Positions 35,915-46,260 of a stretch of DNA of 64,000 nucleotides are shown one piece after another. This stretch comes from Tetrastigma voinierianum. Lineage: Eukaryota; Streptophyta; Magnoliopsida; Vitales; Vitaceae. The DNA is taken from assembly GCA_016808115.1 (NCBI GenBank), contig JAEQBH010004678.1, positions 62,001 to 126,000 of the forward strand, in the 5' to 3' direction. Below the pieces are notes generated by a model. That model did not search any database. It was not told the DNA's origin and saw only the letters and a list, made by a program, of their open reading frames with translations. Numbering within the stretch: position 1 is the stretch's first letter; every line of letters begins with the position of its first letter. The translations under genes and the position numbers were made by a program.

Positions 35915-36265
35915 AGTACGGTCTTGGGGGCGGTGTGTCCACAAAGGGCGATGTGTACAGTTTTGGAATAATTGTACTAGAAATGTTTTCGAGAAAACCC
36001 GACAGATGTTCAGCAGAGAACTTAGTCTTCGAAAGTGGGTGGAAGTAGTCGTTCCTAATCAGGTGATGGAGATTCTAGACATAGAATTGAAGGAAGATTG
36101 TGAGATTTGGGGTGTGAAATATTTAAACTCAGTCATACAGACTGGTTTATCTTATGCCTCTAAGAATCTAGAAGATAGGCCAGGCATGAAAGACGTTTGT
36201 ACAATGATTGAAACTAAGGTTGTCCTCTTCGCCTATCCCATCGAAATCTGTAGTTCCCAATGTTA
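35915..36265 (+). pseudogene. LRR-RLK part 3: last exon of the kinase
   Basis: The acceptor CTGCAG ends at 35914. The exon resumes in phase with the donor at 30055, completing the APEYG codons, and reads STKGDVYSFGIIVLEMF (subdomain IX). A frameshift lies near 36000. It continues SLRKWVEVVVPNQVMEILDI and NLEDRPGMKDVCTMIE (subdomain XI Arg), then stops at 36263. The intact splice sites and matching phase show this is the same gene despite about 5.9 kb of intron. Confidence 0.9.
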
Positions 36266-36450
36266 AAATTATCCTTGTTAAATGACTTAGAATTGTGCGC
36301 CAACCAGAATTATGACCTCGACTTAAATATTTTGAGAGCTCAATCTAAAGTAGTTTTTTTTGTGACATCTATGGTGATGAGAGAGGGTGAGGGCCGTGGA
36401 TGCCTCTTGCAATATAGACCTAACTCAATTGAAGCAATCGATAATATATA

Positions 36451-36563
<113 letters not shown>

Positions 36564-36917
36564 AGGGTTTTGTATTATGTACTTAAAGCTCAATCAATAA
36601 AATAGTCTTCATGTCAATGGACATAGGTCCTGTAGCCTAACCACGTAAATCTCTTTATTCTTGTGATTTTTCTTGTTTATCATTTTCTATTTCACATTTA
36701 TTTTGCAAAAGTGGTATCGAAAGCCCTAATTGTTTGAATTCACAGAAACTACTAATGAGGATGTCATGTCATAAATTCAAATTAGGTGATCGATGGGTTG
36801 AATGACTTCTTATTGTTGAAGGTGAAGATCAAAGTCTCTTTTGGTTTTTAGCGAGGATGTCTGAAGCATTGGAAGGAAGAAAATTACTAGAAGATAGGCG
36901 ATTGAAAGGCTGCGATT

Positions 36918-37484
36918 ATGGCTAAAGCGCGTAATTCAATTCAGCTTAGTCTGAGTGATGAAGTTTTAAGGGAGGTGGTTGAAGAAATGAACGCTACTTC
37001 GTTATGGAAGAAGCTTGAAGGTAAATATCAAAAGAAATCTTTAACGAATCATTTTTATCAAAAACAACGTTTGTATACTTTAAGGATGACTGAAGGTGCA
37101 CTTTTTAGAGAACATGTTGATAATTTTAATCAAAACATCCTTGATTTACAAGGCGTTGGGGTTATGATTGAGGAGGAGGACCAAACCATAATTCTCATGT
37201 GTTCCTTGTTGAATTCATATGAAATCTTTGTTGACACTATGTTGTATGGAAGAGATACTCTCTCTGTTGGTGATGTAAAATATGCATTGCAGTCCAATGA
37301 ATTAAAGAGGATGGTCTCGTGTTCCATTGAAAGCAGTTCAGATTCGGTTCTAGTTGTCATTAGGGGCAAGACCAAGGAAAGGAATGGTGGTAATAAAATG
37401 AAGGCTCGTTCGAAATCAAAGTTTAAGGGACCTCGATGTTGTCACTATAAAGAACTTGGGCATATTAGACGTGATTGCCCATAG
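36918..37484 (+). pseudogene. Tork copia gag with damaged zinc knuckle
   Basis: An open 188-codon frame, the longest retroelement frame here after the LRR piece. It has ATSLWKKLEGKYQKKSLTNH and YTLRMTEGALFREHVDNFNQ, the standard capsid region, then a basic stretch and CCHYKELGHIRRDCP. The knuckle should be Cys-x2-Cys-x4-His-x4-Cys; here the second Cys is Tyr and an extra Cys sits one place earlier. The first ATG at 36918 is inside the usual gag, so about 60 N-terminal codons are lost to frame damage. Confidence 0.88.
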
Positions 37485-37580
37485 TGAAAGAATGGTAAAG
37501 AGAAGAAGGAATCATATGGTAAAGTCAGCACTAGTATAGTGTAGGAGAGCTTCAATGAAGGTGAACTTGAAGGTAGTGAT

Positions 37581-37925
37581 GTGTTGACTGTTAGTACTTC
37601 CAGTTCTTTAGATACATGGGTGATGGACACTAGTGCTTCCTATCATATGACTTTCAACAAACATTGGTTTCATTCTTTTAAAGAATGGCATAACACTATG
37701 ACGTTAGGTGATGATGAGCAACTTTCTGTCATAGGCAATGGTTCACTACAAATCAAAATGTATGATGGAATTGTTATAACATTTGACACCTTGTATGTTC
37801 CTGGTCTACGGAAAAATCTGGTTTCCTTAGGTGCTCTTGATAAGCAAGGATACAAGTTTGTTGGTGGTGATGGGCAGATTAAAGTCTTGAAGGGTGTTAT
37901 GGTTGTGATGAAGGGTAAATGGTAG
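37581..37925 (+). pseudogene. Tork copia protease
   Basis: 115 codons with WVMDTSASYHMTFNKHWF, then VIGNGSLQIKMYDG and YVPGLRKNLVSLGALDKQGY. The catalytic motif is normally D(S/T)GAS; here it is DTSAS, so the conserved Gly is lost. A stop at 37923 separates it from the integrase zinc region. Confidence 0.87.
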
Positions 37926-39060
37926 CATGGTATTTACATTTTATTAGGGAATATAATGATGGGAATAGTGGATGTCTCATCTAATTCAAAGCATGATAAT
38001 GATTGTACAAGGTGTTGGTATTGGAAAAACTAAAATTCTATGAGTCTTGTGTCATGGGCAAACAACGAAGGGTAAAGCTTAGTTCAAGTAACCACACTTC
38101 TACTGGTATCCTTGAGTATATTCATTCAGATTTTTTTGGGTCCAGCTCAGGTTAAATCTCATAGTGGGTGCAGCTATTTTGTTACATTCATTGATAACTA
38201 CTTTAGAAAGGTTTGGGTGTATTTTTTGAAGTCAAAGAATGAAGTGTTTAGGAGGTTCAAGGAGTGGAAGACCATGGTTGAAAAATGTACTAGGAAACAA
38301 GTCAAGACACTAAGAACAAATAATGGGTTACAGTTCTGTAATACATCGTTTGATGAGTTCTGCAAGAAAGAAAGTATAGTAAGGCACCACACTATACGAC
38401 ATATACCATAACATAACTAAGTTGCGGGCGCGCCAGACGAACACTTTTGCGGCGATGCGCGATACATGTGATTATATGCTAGTCTCCTAAAGGTTTTGGA
38501 TCGAAGTGATAAATCATTATGATGTGGATCAGATCATCATTGACGGATAGGACGATGCTTCTTGGATGTGACATATGATTGCAGTGCTTATTCAATAGTG
38601 ACGATGACAGCCAGTATGAACCATGATATATTTCTCTAAGTTATGTCTATTTGGGGTTAAAATTTATAGATTATGGTGTACTGAAAATGATAGAACCCCA
38701 AGATTTATTATTAGTAGATATGTTACTTTTGATGAGTCTGCTATGTTTGGCTAGAAAAATGAGCTTGATGAATCTATAGGTAAAATTGATCATAGTGTTG
38801 ACCAGAAGGTGAAGTTTGAAATTGAAAATTCAAATAAGATGTTAGAAAAACATGAAACTCAACCCATAGATGTACAAGATCATGATTCACAATCTATAGC
38901 AACAAGGAGACAAAAGAGGGGAAACATAAAATCTGTCAAGTATGCAAATTATTTGAGTGTTGCTAGTTCTAATCCAGTTGCTTATTTTTTGGCAGTGGGT
39001 GAAAGCATAGATTCTAATGAACCTCGATCATATAATGAGGCGGTTAAGAATAAAGAAGCA
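37926..39060 (+). pseudogene. Tork copia integrase remnants
   Basis: A pre-integrase trace is at 37930-38110. At 38112-38411 it reads SGCSYFVTFIDNYFRKVWVY, then VKTLRTNNGLQFCNTSFDEF. The Asp of FIDDYSR is kept as FIDN; the RTDNG Asp is Asn. From 38412 to about 38640 the sequence matches nothing. It becomes recognisable again at 38650-38760 (PRFIISRYVTFDESAMF, the end of integrase). 38809-39060 is the variable linker before RT. Confidence 0.8.
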
Positions 39061-41180
39061 ACATAATGGCTGATTTCCATGAATGAGGAAATGCGGTCCC
39101 TTTCTAAGAATAAGACTTAGGAGCTTGTACCATTACCAAAGGGTGTAAAGCCAGTGGAATGAAAATGAGTCTTTAAGAAGAAATAAGGTAATCCTGGGAT
39201 TGAATACGCTGGGTCGAGACGCGAAACGTGATTGGGTACAGATCATGCATGCATTTGAGTACAATTTCTATGTGTTTTTATATTTCAGTGCATGATTCAC
39301 ATTCATATTCACTAATATTGCGCTAATCGCCCATACTACAATGTTTTATAGGACATGTCGATATTGGAACCAAAAAGGAAGCTAAATAATAGAAGAAAGA
39401 ACCAAAGTAGAGAATCATAGAGAAATGCAACAGTGGAGCCTCGGGTGTGCAGCGTGAAGCACTCACTGCGGCGTAGTGTAGCAGCGGCGTGGAAAGCCTA
39501 CATTGCCAGTAAACCTAAATAGTGGGTTACCCGATGGCCTCGGGTATGCCGTGGCATAGCCCCCTTCGCCATGGCGTAGCGAGGTCTCCCTTTCCAGAAC
39601 GAGAGCATTAAAACTCTGATTTTCTGGGCCATTGATGGGCCCGGACCCAAGATATAAAAGAGAAGCAATTTCAAGGCATTGGGGGGATTGGGAGGTGGAC
39701 TAAGCCTGGGAGACGGAGAGATATTGGTGGAGACGGATTCGAAAGTGCGAAGGCAGCTTTAACCACGTATTTCTTTTCCTGATTTGTTTAATGCTGAAAA
39801 TATTTCAATCTGTAATGAAAATCACTATGAACTAACTTTTCTCTCTAGGGTTTTGTCAACCCTAACCGCACCATTATGGATTAATACTTTAATTGTGGTT
39901 TATTTAATATCGATATGAATTTCTATGGTTGCTTTACTCCTGAATTTAATTACATGTTATTATTTGGCCAATTATTGTATGCTAATGCTAGGAGTCTGAT
40001 ATCGAGAGAAGATGACTCGTAGGGACATGGGTAAAGCAACGCTTGGTCAATCAGGGAATAGAGATATCTTTGCATTCCAGAGTGTAGCACTAGGGTTTGC
40101 ACATTCATGCATCTCGGGTCAAGGGGTCGACGGAGATGCAATGCACGCTAAGCGAGAGATAGGCATATCTCGAAGAATAACCTTGAGCCTGATCAACTGC
40201 TAACATAAATCATATGGAATATTAAATAAATGCACTATCTAGGTTAAAATCCATTAGGTGTGATAGGTGAAGGCAAAACCCTAGTTTTCTCATCATTTCC
40301 TTAAATCAAATTTTGATATTAGACTTTCCTTAAATCGATTAATTTAGTCACTACACTACGTGAACTCGTAGCGTATACTTGCGATGGAGTCACTAGCATT
40401 TTGATTTTACCACTCACCTTATTACGTCACTTATACTTAAGGGTTCTCAAAAAATGAGGGAGTTGATTATCATGAAATATTTTCTCCAGTTGTGAAACAT
40501 AAGACCATTCGAGTTCTATTAGCCATGGTAAGTGCATTTGACCTTGAGTTGGAGCAACTTGATGTAAAAACGCTTTCTTGCATGGACATCTAGAGAAGCA
40601 TATTTATATGTATCAATCAAAGGGTTTTCTTGATTTTGGAAAAGAATACTATGTGTGTTTGTTGAAGAAATCTTTGTATGGCTTGAAACAATCACCAAGG
40701 CAGTGGTATAAGAGGTTTGATGCATATATGATTTCTCATGACTATGTTCGCAATCAATATGATAACTGTGTTTAATTGAAAAAATTATTGGATGGCTCCT
40801 TTATATATTTGTTACTATATGTTGAATGCAGCTAGCAGTAAAGCTGAAATTGACAATATGAAGACTTCGTTAAGTAGTGAATTCGAGATGAAGGATTTAA
40901 GCGACAGGTAAGAAAATCCTAGGCATGGAATTTAGAACCCAGCAAGCTGTTGTATTTGCCACAATATAAATACATTGAAAAGGTGTTGTAGTATTTTCAA
41001 ATGGAGAGGTCAAAGCTAGTTAGCACTCCTTTGGCAGCACACTTTAAATTTGATGCTAGTGTTATGCCAAGTACAAAAGAAAACAAAGATTACATGATTC
41101 GAGTCCCTTACTCCGGTGCAGTTGAGAGTTTGATGTATGCCATGGTGTGCACTAGGCGATTCTTGCACATGCGATTAGTG
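39060..41180 (+). pseudogene. Tork copia reverse transcriptase, split by an insertion
   Basis: The start at 39060-39215 reads ISMNEEMRSLSKNK, ELVPLPKGVKPV and GNPGIEYAG. After the insertion (39230-40436) it continues GVDYHEIFSPVVKHKTIRVL and FDLELEQLDVKT. Then KSLYGLKQSPRQWYKRFDAY is at about 40665-40725, a YVDDM zone is near 40800-40830 with frame damage, and PLAAHFKFDASVMPS and VPYSGAVESLMYAMVCTRR are at 41030-41150. Confidence 0.85.
39230..40436 (+). repeat. LTR-like insertion in the Tork RT, possible Athila/TAT solo LTR
   Basis: About 1.2 kb without any coding domain interrupts the RT between two blocks that should be adjacent. It has an LTR-like layout: an AT-rich first part, a GC-rich part (39430-39600, with GCCATGGCGTAGCG), a TATA-like AGATATAAAAGAG at about 39650, and a pyrimidine- and T-rich second half. 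No target duplication could be matched and the ends are approximate. A resemblance in layout to the Athila LTR at 47865 suggests the lineage but does not prove it. Confidence 0.5.
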
Positions 41181-41181
41181 T

Positions 41182-41588
41182 GGTAGAAAAGTTATGAGTA
41201 ATCTTGGAAAAACTCACTAAGATATGAGTAACTTATGTTTGGTTTATGGTTCTAGTGATACTACTAGTGTTATTGTTGGTTATACATATTCTGATTATGG
41301 TGGAGATCTTTTGAGAAGAAGATCATTGACATGTTATATATTTACCCTCTTTGGTTGTGCTATTAGTTGGAAAGCAACGTTACAGTCTACAGTTGCCTTG
41401 TCTACAACTGAAGTTGAATATATGTCATTGACAAAACGAGTCAAATAAGATATTTGGTTGCATGGTTTTGTAGATATTTTGGGTTTAGATGTGCAAAAAC
41501 CTATAATTTATTATGATAGTCAAAGTGCATTGAGCTTGGCAAAAAATCCAATTTATCATGAAAGATTGAAGCATATTAATGTCAAGTA
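41182..41588 (+). pseudogene. Tork copia RNase H
   Basis: After a stop at 41184 the frame reads VIVGYTYSDYGGDLLRRRSL, TCYIFTLFGCAISWKATLQS, TVALSTTEVEYMSLTKRVK, a stop at 41446, then IIYYDSQSALSLAKNPIYHE and KHINVKY. It ends exactly where the TAT-3 LTR begins. YDSQSA is the normal CDSQSA box. Confidence 0.9.
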
Positions 41589-42093
41589 TGGAAATGGGAT
41601 AAGTCTAAAACCCACATGCGTGACACATGAGCAACCCGAATGACCTAGAGCAGGAGCCCAATCTTGGGATCGACTGATACCTGTCTAGGGCACATGTCGA
41701 CAGCGTATGAGCTGGGAGGAGGCGTCCCTCATTGGGCACGTGGACATCCTCACATCGGGCATATCGAACATCCCTCACAACAAGCATATCGAGCACCGAT
41801 TGAGCTTGCTCAAACTGAATTAGACCAGGTCACCTCGAAAGCCGTAGAATCAATCGTACATGGCCATGGTGGGGGGGCATGGGCAATCATGGAGTCCATT
41901 GACTTGATCCCCCACTACGCATTACTTTATCACGATGATTATCCTGTTAAGGATTGAGAACCAATTGTAATAAGCCATGTGGCACCCATAAGAAGTATAA
42001 ATTGATAGGCTTGTAATGAGTAAGGCAAGAGATCCTAGACAGAGCAATTAGAGAGAGAAATATAAATTCTTTGGAAGGTTTTTTACCTATCCA
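41589..42093 (+). repeat. 5' LTR of TAT-3
   Basis: It starts TGGAAATGGGATAAG right after the Tork NVKY codons and ends near TTACCTATCCA. It has a TATA-like AGTATAAATTG at about 41993. The host 5 bp before it are AAGTA. The start is inferred from where the copia codons stop; without the second LTR it is not proven. Confidence 0.6.
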
Positions 42094-42113
42094 TTAGCAC
42101 CATCTATGGGAAC
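42094..42113 (+). other. Primer-binding site of TAT-3
   Basis: TTAGCACCATCTATGGGAAC is a mutated TTGGCGCC-TCTGTGGGAAC, the TAT primer-binding zone. The CpG-to-TpG/CpA changes (GGCGCC to AGCACC) fit deamination of methylated cytosine. The Tekay solo LTR begins two bases further on. Confidence 0.75.
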
Positions 42114-42114
42114 T

Positions 42115-44214
42115 TGTAATGCCCTTAAGAAATACCTAGCAGTTTTATAACATGTTGAGTGTAAAATAAATTATATTATATTTTAGAGCGTTTAAATGGC
42201 TAAAAACGAAAAATGATAAAAACTTCGAAAAGAAATTTAAAACTAAATAAATTTAGTAAAAATGTCAAATGAGGACCTAAGGGTCATAAATGAGGAGTGT
42301 AAATGTGAAAATGAGAATGAGATTAAATGAAGTGAAATGAAAAGTTTAAATGAGAAAAAGAGATAAGGCTCATTTAATGAGCTAGCCAAACAAGGCCTTA
42401 TGAAAACTTAAGGTATAAGACCAAATTTGGTCTTAAAATAGGGCATTCCATACTTTTAGAGAGAGAAAGAGAGATAGGGCTTGGTTGAGAGAAGAAGAGA
42501 GGGAATTTTGATTTTCTTTTCCATGTAATCAAGGGATAAGTGATCAAGAAGAAGAAGGAAGAAGAAAAGAAGGAGAATCAAGGTTTAGGTAAAAGCAAAC
42601 CCAACCCCTTTTACACTTGTGTTTGGGTTTAATAAAACCCCAAATGTGGTATAAAAGTGTTTTGAAAGGTTGTAGCTCGTTTTGGGTAAGATTTCCAGTG
42701 AAAATGGCAAAAAAATGGTCAATTTCTGCATAAAGTCCAGGCCTCCCCTACGCCTGGGGCGTGGAATGCATGCCTAGGCGAGGCTGTCGCCTAAGCCGAG
42801 ATTCAGCTAGAATTCTAGATTGTTACGATCCGCTGGCGAACACCTCTCTTTAGGTGTGAAAGCTTCGCTAGAGGCGTGCCCTGTGAGTCATGTTTTGGTT
42901 CCTCTCTTCCGCTAAATCTAACCATCATCCATTGGACTAATGAGGATCCTAATAAGTGAATGAAAGGGTTCTCACAAGTATACAAGTGATATGAAAATGG
43001 TTCCGTACCTCGTCGCCAAGGCAAAGCTTGAGCGATCCGATTGTTGGGCAAACATTATTTCTTGCCCTCATTAGATAATAGAATGATAAGGATGTACAGG
43101 ATGAAATGGAAAAAAAGACGAAAAGGAACAATGATAGGAAGGAGTCGGGTAAAGTAAGCCCTAAATAGAACTCCTAGAATACCCGGACTAATAATATGAT
43201 TGTTAATTGTATTGGAATAGGAGCGACGTGGAGAAGGCCCCGGGTAGTCGAGATTCGAGGATTGGAATCAAGAGTGCAACAAGCTTTTGGTTTGTTCTTC
43301 GACTCTATCTTTTGTTTCCATTTTGGAGTTTGTTCTCCATTTGATCTCTTCTTATTTCAAGTCTTACGATCATTGTTCTATTATTGAAATGATTTTCAAT
43401 AAACTGCCTATTGAAGTGTTTTAATTGATTTAAGGCAAATAATTGTGAAATGATTTGCATACGAAAATTTTTGCATAAGTATTGGAAAATGAATTATTTG
43501 TATAAAGATGTATATACTACATTGTATTTTTCCATGAATGATTTGAATTCCCTTAATAGAATGTTAACCGTTGAAATTCGAGTTAAGGATAGATTGGTAT
43601 CGCGATAAAGGGTCGAATGGCGATCTTTAAGTCGTAATGATGTCACCTCGTCCAGTAGCCCGGTGGGACAATATCGGTAGTGTTCACGAAATGATTTTTA
43701 ATAACCGGTTAAGCGACCACTTGAGAGACCCGTCTTGTGTTATAAAACTTTTTTTTTATATACTGACCTCTGACCCGGCGGAACTATCGCCAGGTGATTA
43801 AGTTCCCATCTATGCAGAAAGCATATATATGTTAAATTCTCTTAAGAATGAAATGATGAAAATATTATAAATGCATGAATTGTGTTTTGAATGATTTATT
43901 GCATATGAAAGTGCATATTTAGAATGATCAATAAACTGTATATGAATGTATATGAAATGAATATATGTATTGTATTACATTGATAATTCAAAAAGGTTAA
44001 AAAGCATTATTTAGAGAAAAATTGCATGATTTGAATTAAACTGAAATGGAAGAGAGAACTGTAAAACTACTAAGTATGAAAATACTTAGTAGTTTATTTT
44101 ACCATCATTGATGCGGAAGGATAGATCGAGGAACAAAGGGCATTTGAGATTGATGTGTCCAATAGCGCGGAGGAAAAGATGAAAATACATCACATGCATA
44201 CATGAATTTGATTT

Positions 44215-44272
<58 letters not shown>

Positions 44273-44638
44273 CTTAATATTGAAACTATAATTCGAAAAG
44301 TGAACTACGATTTTGATTTGTAAATTTTGGTATTGAAAACGGTTTATAATCTTAGTCATATATAAAGGTGGTAAATGGACCAAATGGGCATATGCCATAT
44401 TTAATGGAAAATGTGTGTGAAAACAAAATAATGGGCCTTTAAGTTGAATTTGTATATATTTATATATTTTCATAGAATATGTGAAATGCGTCATAAATGA
44501 GAAATTGCAATTTGATTTGAATGGTATCTAAAAAGAAGTAGCATAGAGTTATGGTATTGGAAACGTATTTGTATTTGCATTGGTAATTGATTATATCCTA
44601 AAAGTAAAAATACCTAGTGGCGCATCGGGGGCACCACA
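42115..44638 (+). repeat. Solo LTR of a Tekay-type element, TSD GAACT/AAACT
   Basis: 2524 bp, starting TGTAATGCCCTTAAG and ending GGGGGCACCACA. The 5-bp flanks are GAACT (42110-42114) and AAACT (44639-44643), one mismatch. No internal element domain adjoins it; TAT-3 leader and gag resume right after. It is clearly related to the LTR at 48815 (shared AGCAGTTTTATAACATGTT-like start, and TTTTGGTTCCTCTCTTCCG, CCATTGGACTAATGAGGATC). It holds a GA-rich stretch (42460-42590) and a (TA)n run at 44218-44270. Confidence 0.88.
44218..44270. repeat. (TA)n microsatellite inside the Tekay solo LTR
   Basis: About 26 TA units. The sister LTR at 48815-50525 has none at the matching place, so it expanded after the copies separated. 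The Tyr-Ile repeat frame over it is an artefact. Confidence 0.95.
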
Positions 44639-44639
44639 A

Positions 44640-46260
44640 AACTTACTCCCACGCATCTCTTGACTGCTTCAAGACAACCATTGGCTTCCTCCAAAGGTAT
44701 CCAAATGGGTGAGATCACACCTTCCAATTATGCGCCATCGATAGAGCAATGAATGTTGTCGCTGGAACAAATGCTGAAAGAACAGTAGAAGTTCCATCAG
44801 CAACAGCTCACCTCTTTCTTAGCAACCAACGTCGCTTTAAGAGAAGAGATTGCCGCCTTATCTGCCACAGTTACAGTTTCTCGCCTCAACAGTCTCACTA
44901 AACATCGAAGCCCTAGCAGATTGGCCTCCACCGACGAACCTTCTACTTAATCGTTTCATCGAAACAAAACTATCGTCGATAGGAATCAAACAAACAGGAC
45001 CCCCTCCCTTCCCAAGATCCAGGACCCTGTCTTAAGAGTGCTAGATTACATATCGACCTCCCCATTTGTTCCTGCCATCCTACGTTAGGAAGCTCTGCCA
45101 CACTTCTTGTTGCTGAAATTTCATATGTATGACGGGTTGGAGGACTCCTTTGACCACCTGATGCATTTTTGACAGATCATGACATTGAAAATCGGCAATG
45201 ATGCCCTGCTGTGTAAGGTGTTCCCATCCAGCCTTGTTAGGCCAGCCCTATCTTGGTTTCATCGCCTCTCACCTAACACGGTGGCGTCGGCTCGTGTTTT
45301 ATCGAAGTTTGTGACTCGATACATGTATTGATCCAAAAGCAGTGTCACTAGCCTATTCCGGTATGAAGGATGATCGAGATCGATCAAGGTACATGAGCGT
45401 TTTGGAGCAATAATCCTTCGACTCAAAGCGGTAAGCATAAATCTTAGTACGGTAGTGAAATGACCATACGCTACTTTTCAGTTCTTCGACTCGCTTTCAC
45501 TATCAGCACCGGTATTGTGGACAAATTGTATCAAAGGGGAACCAATATGCCATCAGCCCCAGAGCATAATCTTTGCAACCTAAGAAAATTTATAGCCTCC
45601 ACATCAGAATTAAGACACAATAGCAACTATAAGGGGAAGAGAGGTCATGATGGCTAGGATCACAGGAATGACATGAATTCGAAGAACAGTTACACTAGTT
45701 TACCCAAGGAGAGATTCGAGAAGGACCGAGAACGTGCTGAGTGAGGGCAGGAGCATGACGAAGCATAGAACATGCCCGATATACATTAACTCATTTTCAA
45801 CTTCTCTAGATCATTCAATCCTTAGAAGGATTTGAATGGCCAAATCCACAAAGGGATGACCTAGATCAAAGAGATAAATCCAGATATTGTGAATACCACA
45901 AAGAGCATGGACATCGGTGATGAGATATTCTTATTTTATAAAGTTATTAAATTTCATGGCACGGAAGGGGATACCTCAGAAAATACCTTGGGAGCTGAGT
46001 TACACTAACACCATATCAACATTTAGATCCTGCGATCAACCATTCGACAAACTCTTGCGTGTCGACACGATCCTCGTCAAGGCCCAAGCGGCTCTGGGAT
46101 GAGATGGAAACCTTCTTAGAGTACTTTAGTAGCTGAAGTTCATTATAGCTTGACCCCAACAACGTCCAGTCCATCAACGAGACTATCACCTTCTTCGAGT
46201 CTCCCTTACGACAACTATTTACACCTCATGATGATGCAGTACCCCCAAATGGCTAGCCAA
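44640..46260 (+). pseudogene. TAT-3 leader and gag remnant
   Basis: At about 45145-45330 the plus strand reads DSFDHLMHF, a stop, then QIMTLKIGNDALLCKVFPSS and ALSWFHRLSPNTVASARVLS, then KFVTRYMY. This is the TAT capsid core, matching the TAT-1 block CKVFPASLKGPA. Before it, 44700-45050 holds a Gln/Glu-rich, probably coiled-coil part. After it, 45330-46260 is protease and linker territory without a clear DTG box. Confidence 0.8.

Larger units (their letters stand above)
17886..36265 (+). pseudogene. LRR receptor-like kinase, subfamily XII type, broken by two retrotransposons
   Basis: Three collinear parts together make one LRR-RLK: N-terminal cap and first LRRs (17886-18559), remaining LRRs, membrane segment and kinase lobe (28201-30054), and the end of the kinase (35915-36265). 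The order LRRNT, LRRs, TM, kinase and the HCDLKPSN catalytic loop (Cys before Asp, hence non-RD) fit subfamily XII, the EFR/FLS2/Xa21 group of immune receptors at the plasma membrane. Family members are about 1000 residues with one intron in the kinase, as here. A TAT element interrupts the LRR exon; an Ale copia sits in the intron. The start codon and signal peptide are missing, there are several frameshifts, and the DFG motif is lost. No ligand can be inferred. Confidence 0.9.
36570..41588 (+). mobile_element. Ty1/copia element, Tork-like, 3' end cut by TAT-3
   Basis: Plus-strand order: primer-binding site TGGTATCGAAAGCC (36712-36725), gag (36918-37484), protease (37581-37925), integrase (to 38411 and traces to about 39060), RT (39060-39215 and 40437-41180) and RNase H (41182-41588). 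The RNase H phrases TYSDYGGDLLRRRSLTCYIF and ALSTTEVEYMSL are typical of Tork. Its 5' LTR ends near 36710 but the start is not clear. The 3' end is lost where TAT-3 starts, after the NVKY codons. An LTR-like insertion of about 1.2 kb splits the RT. Confidence 0.88.
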
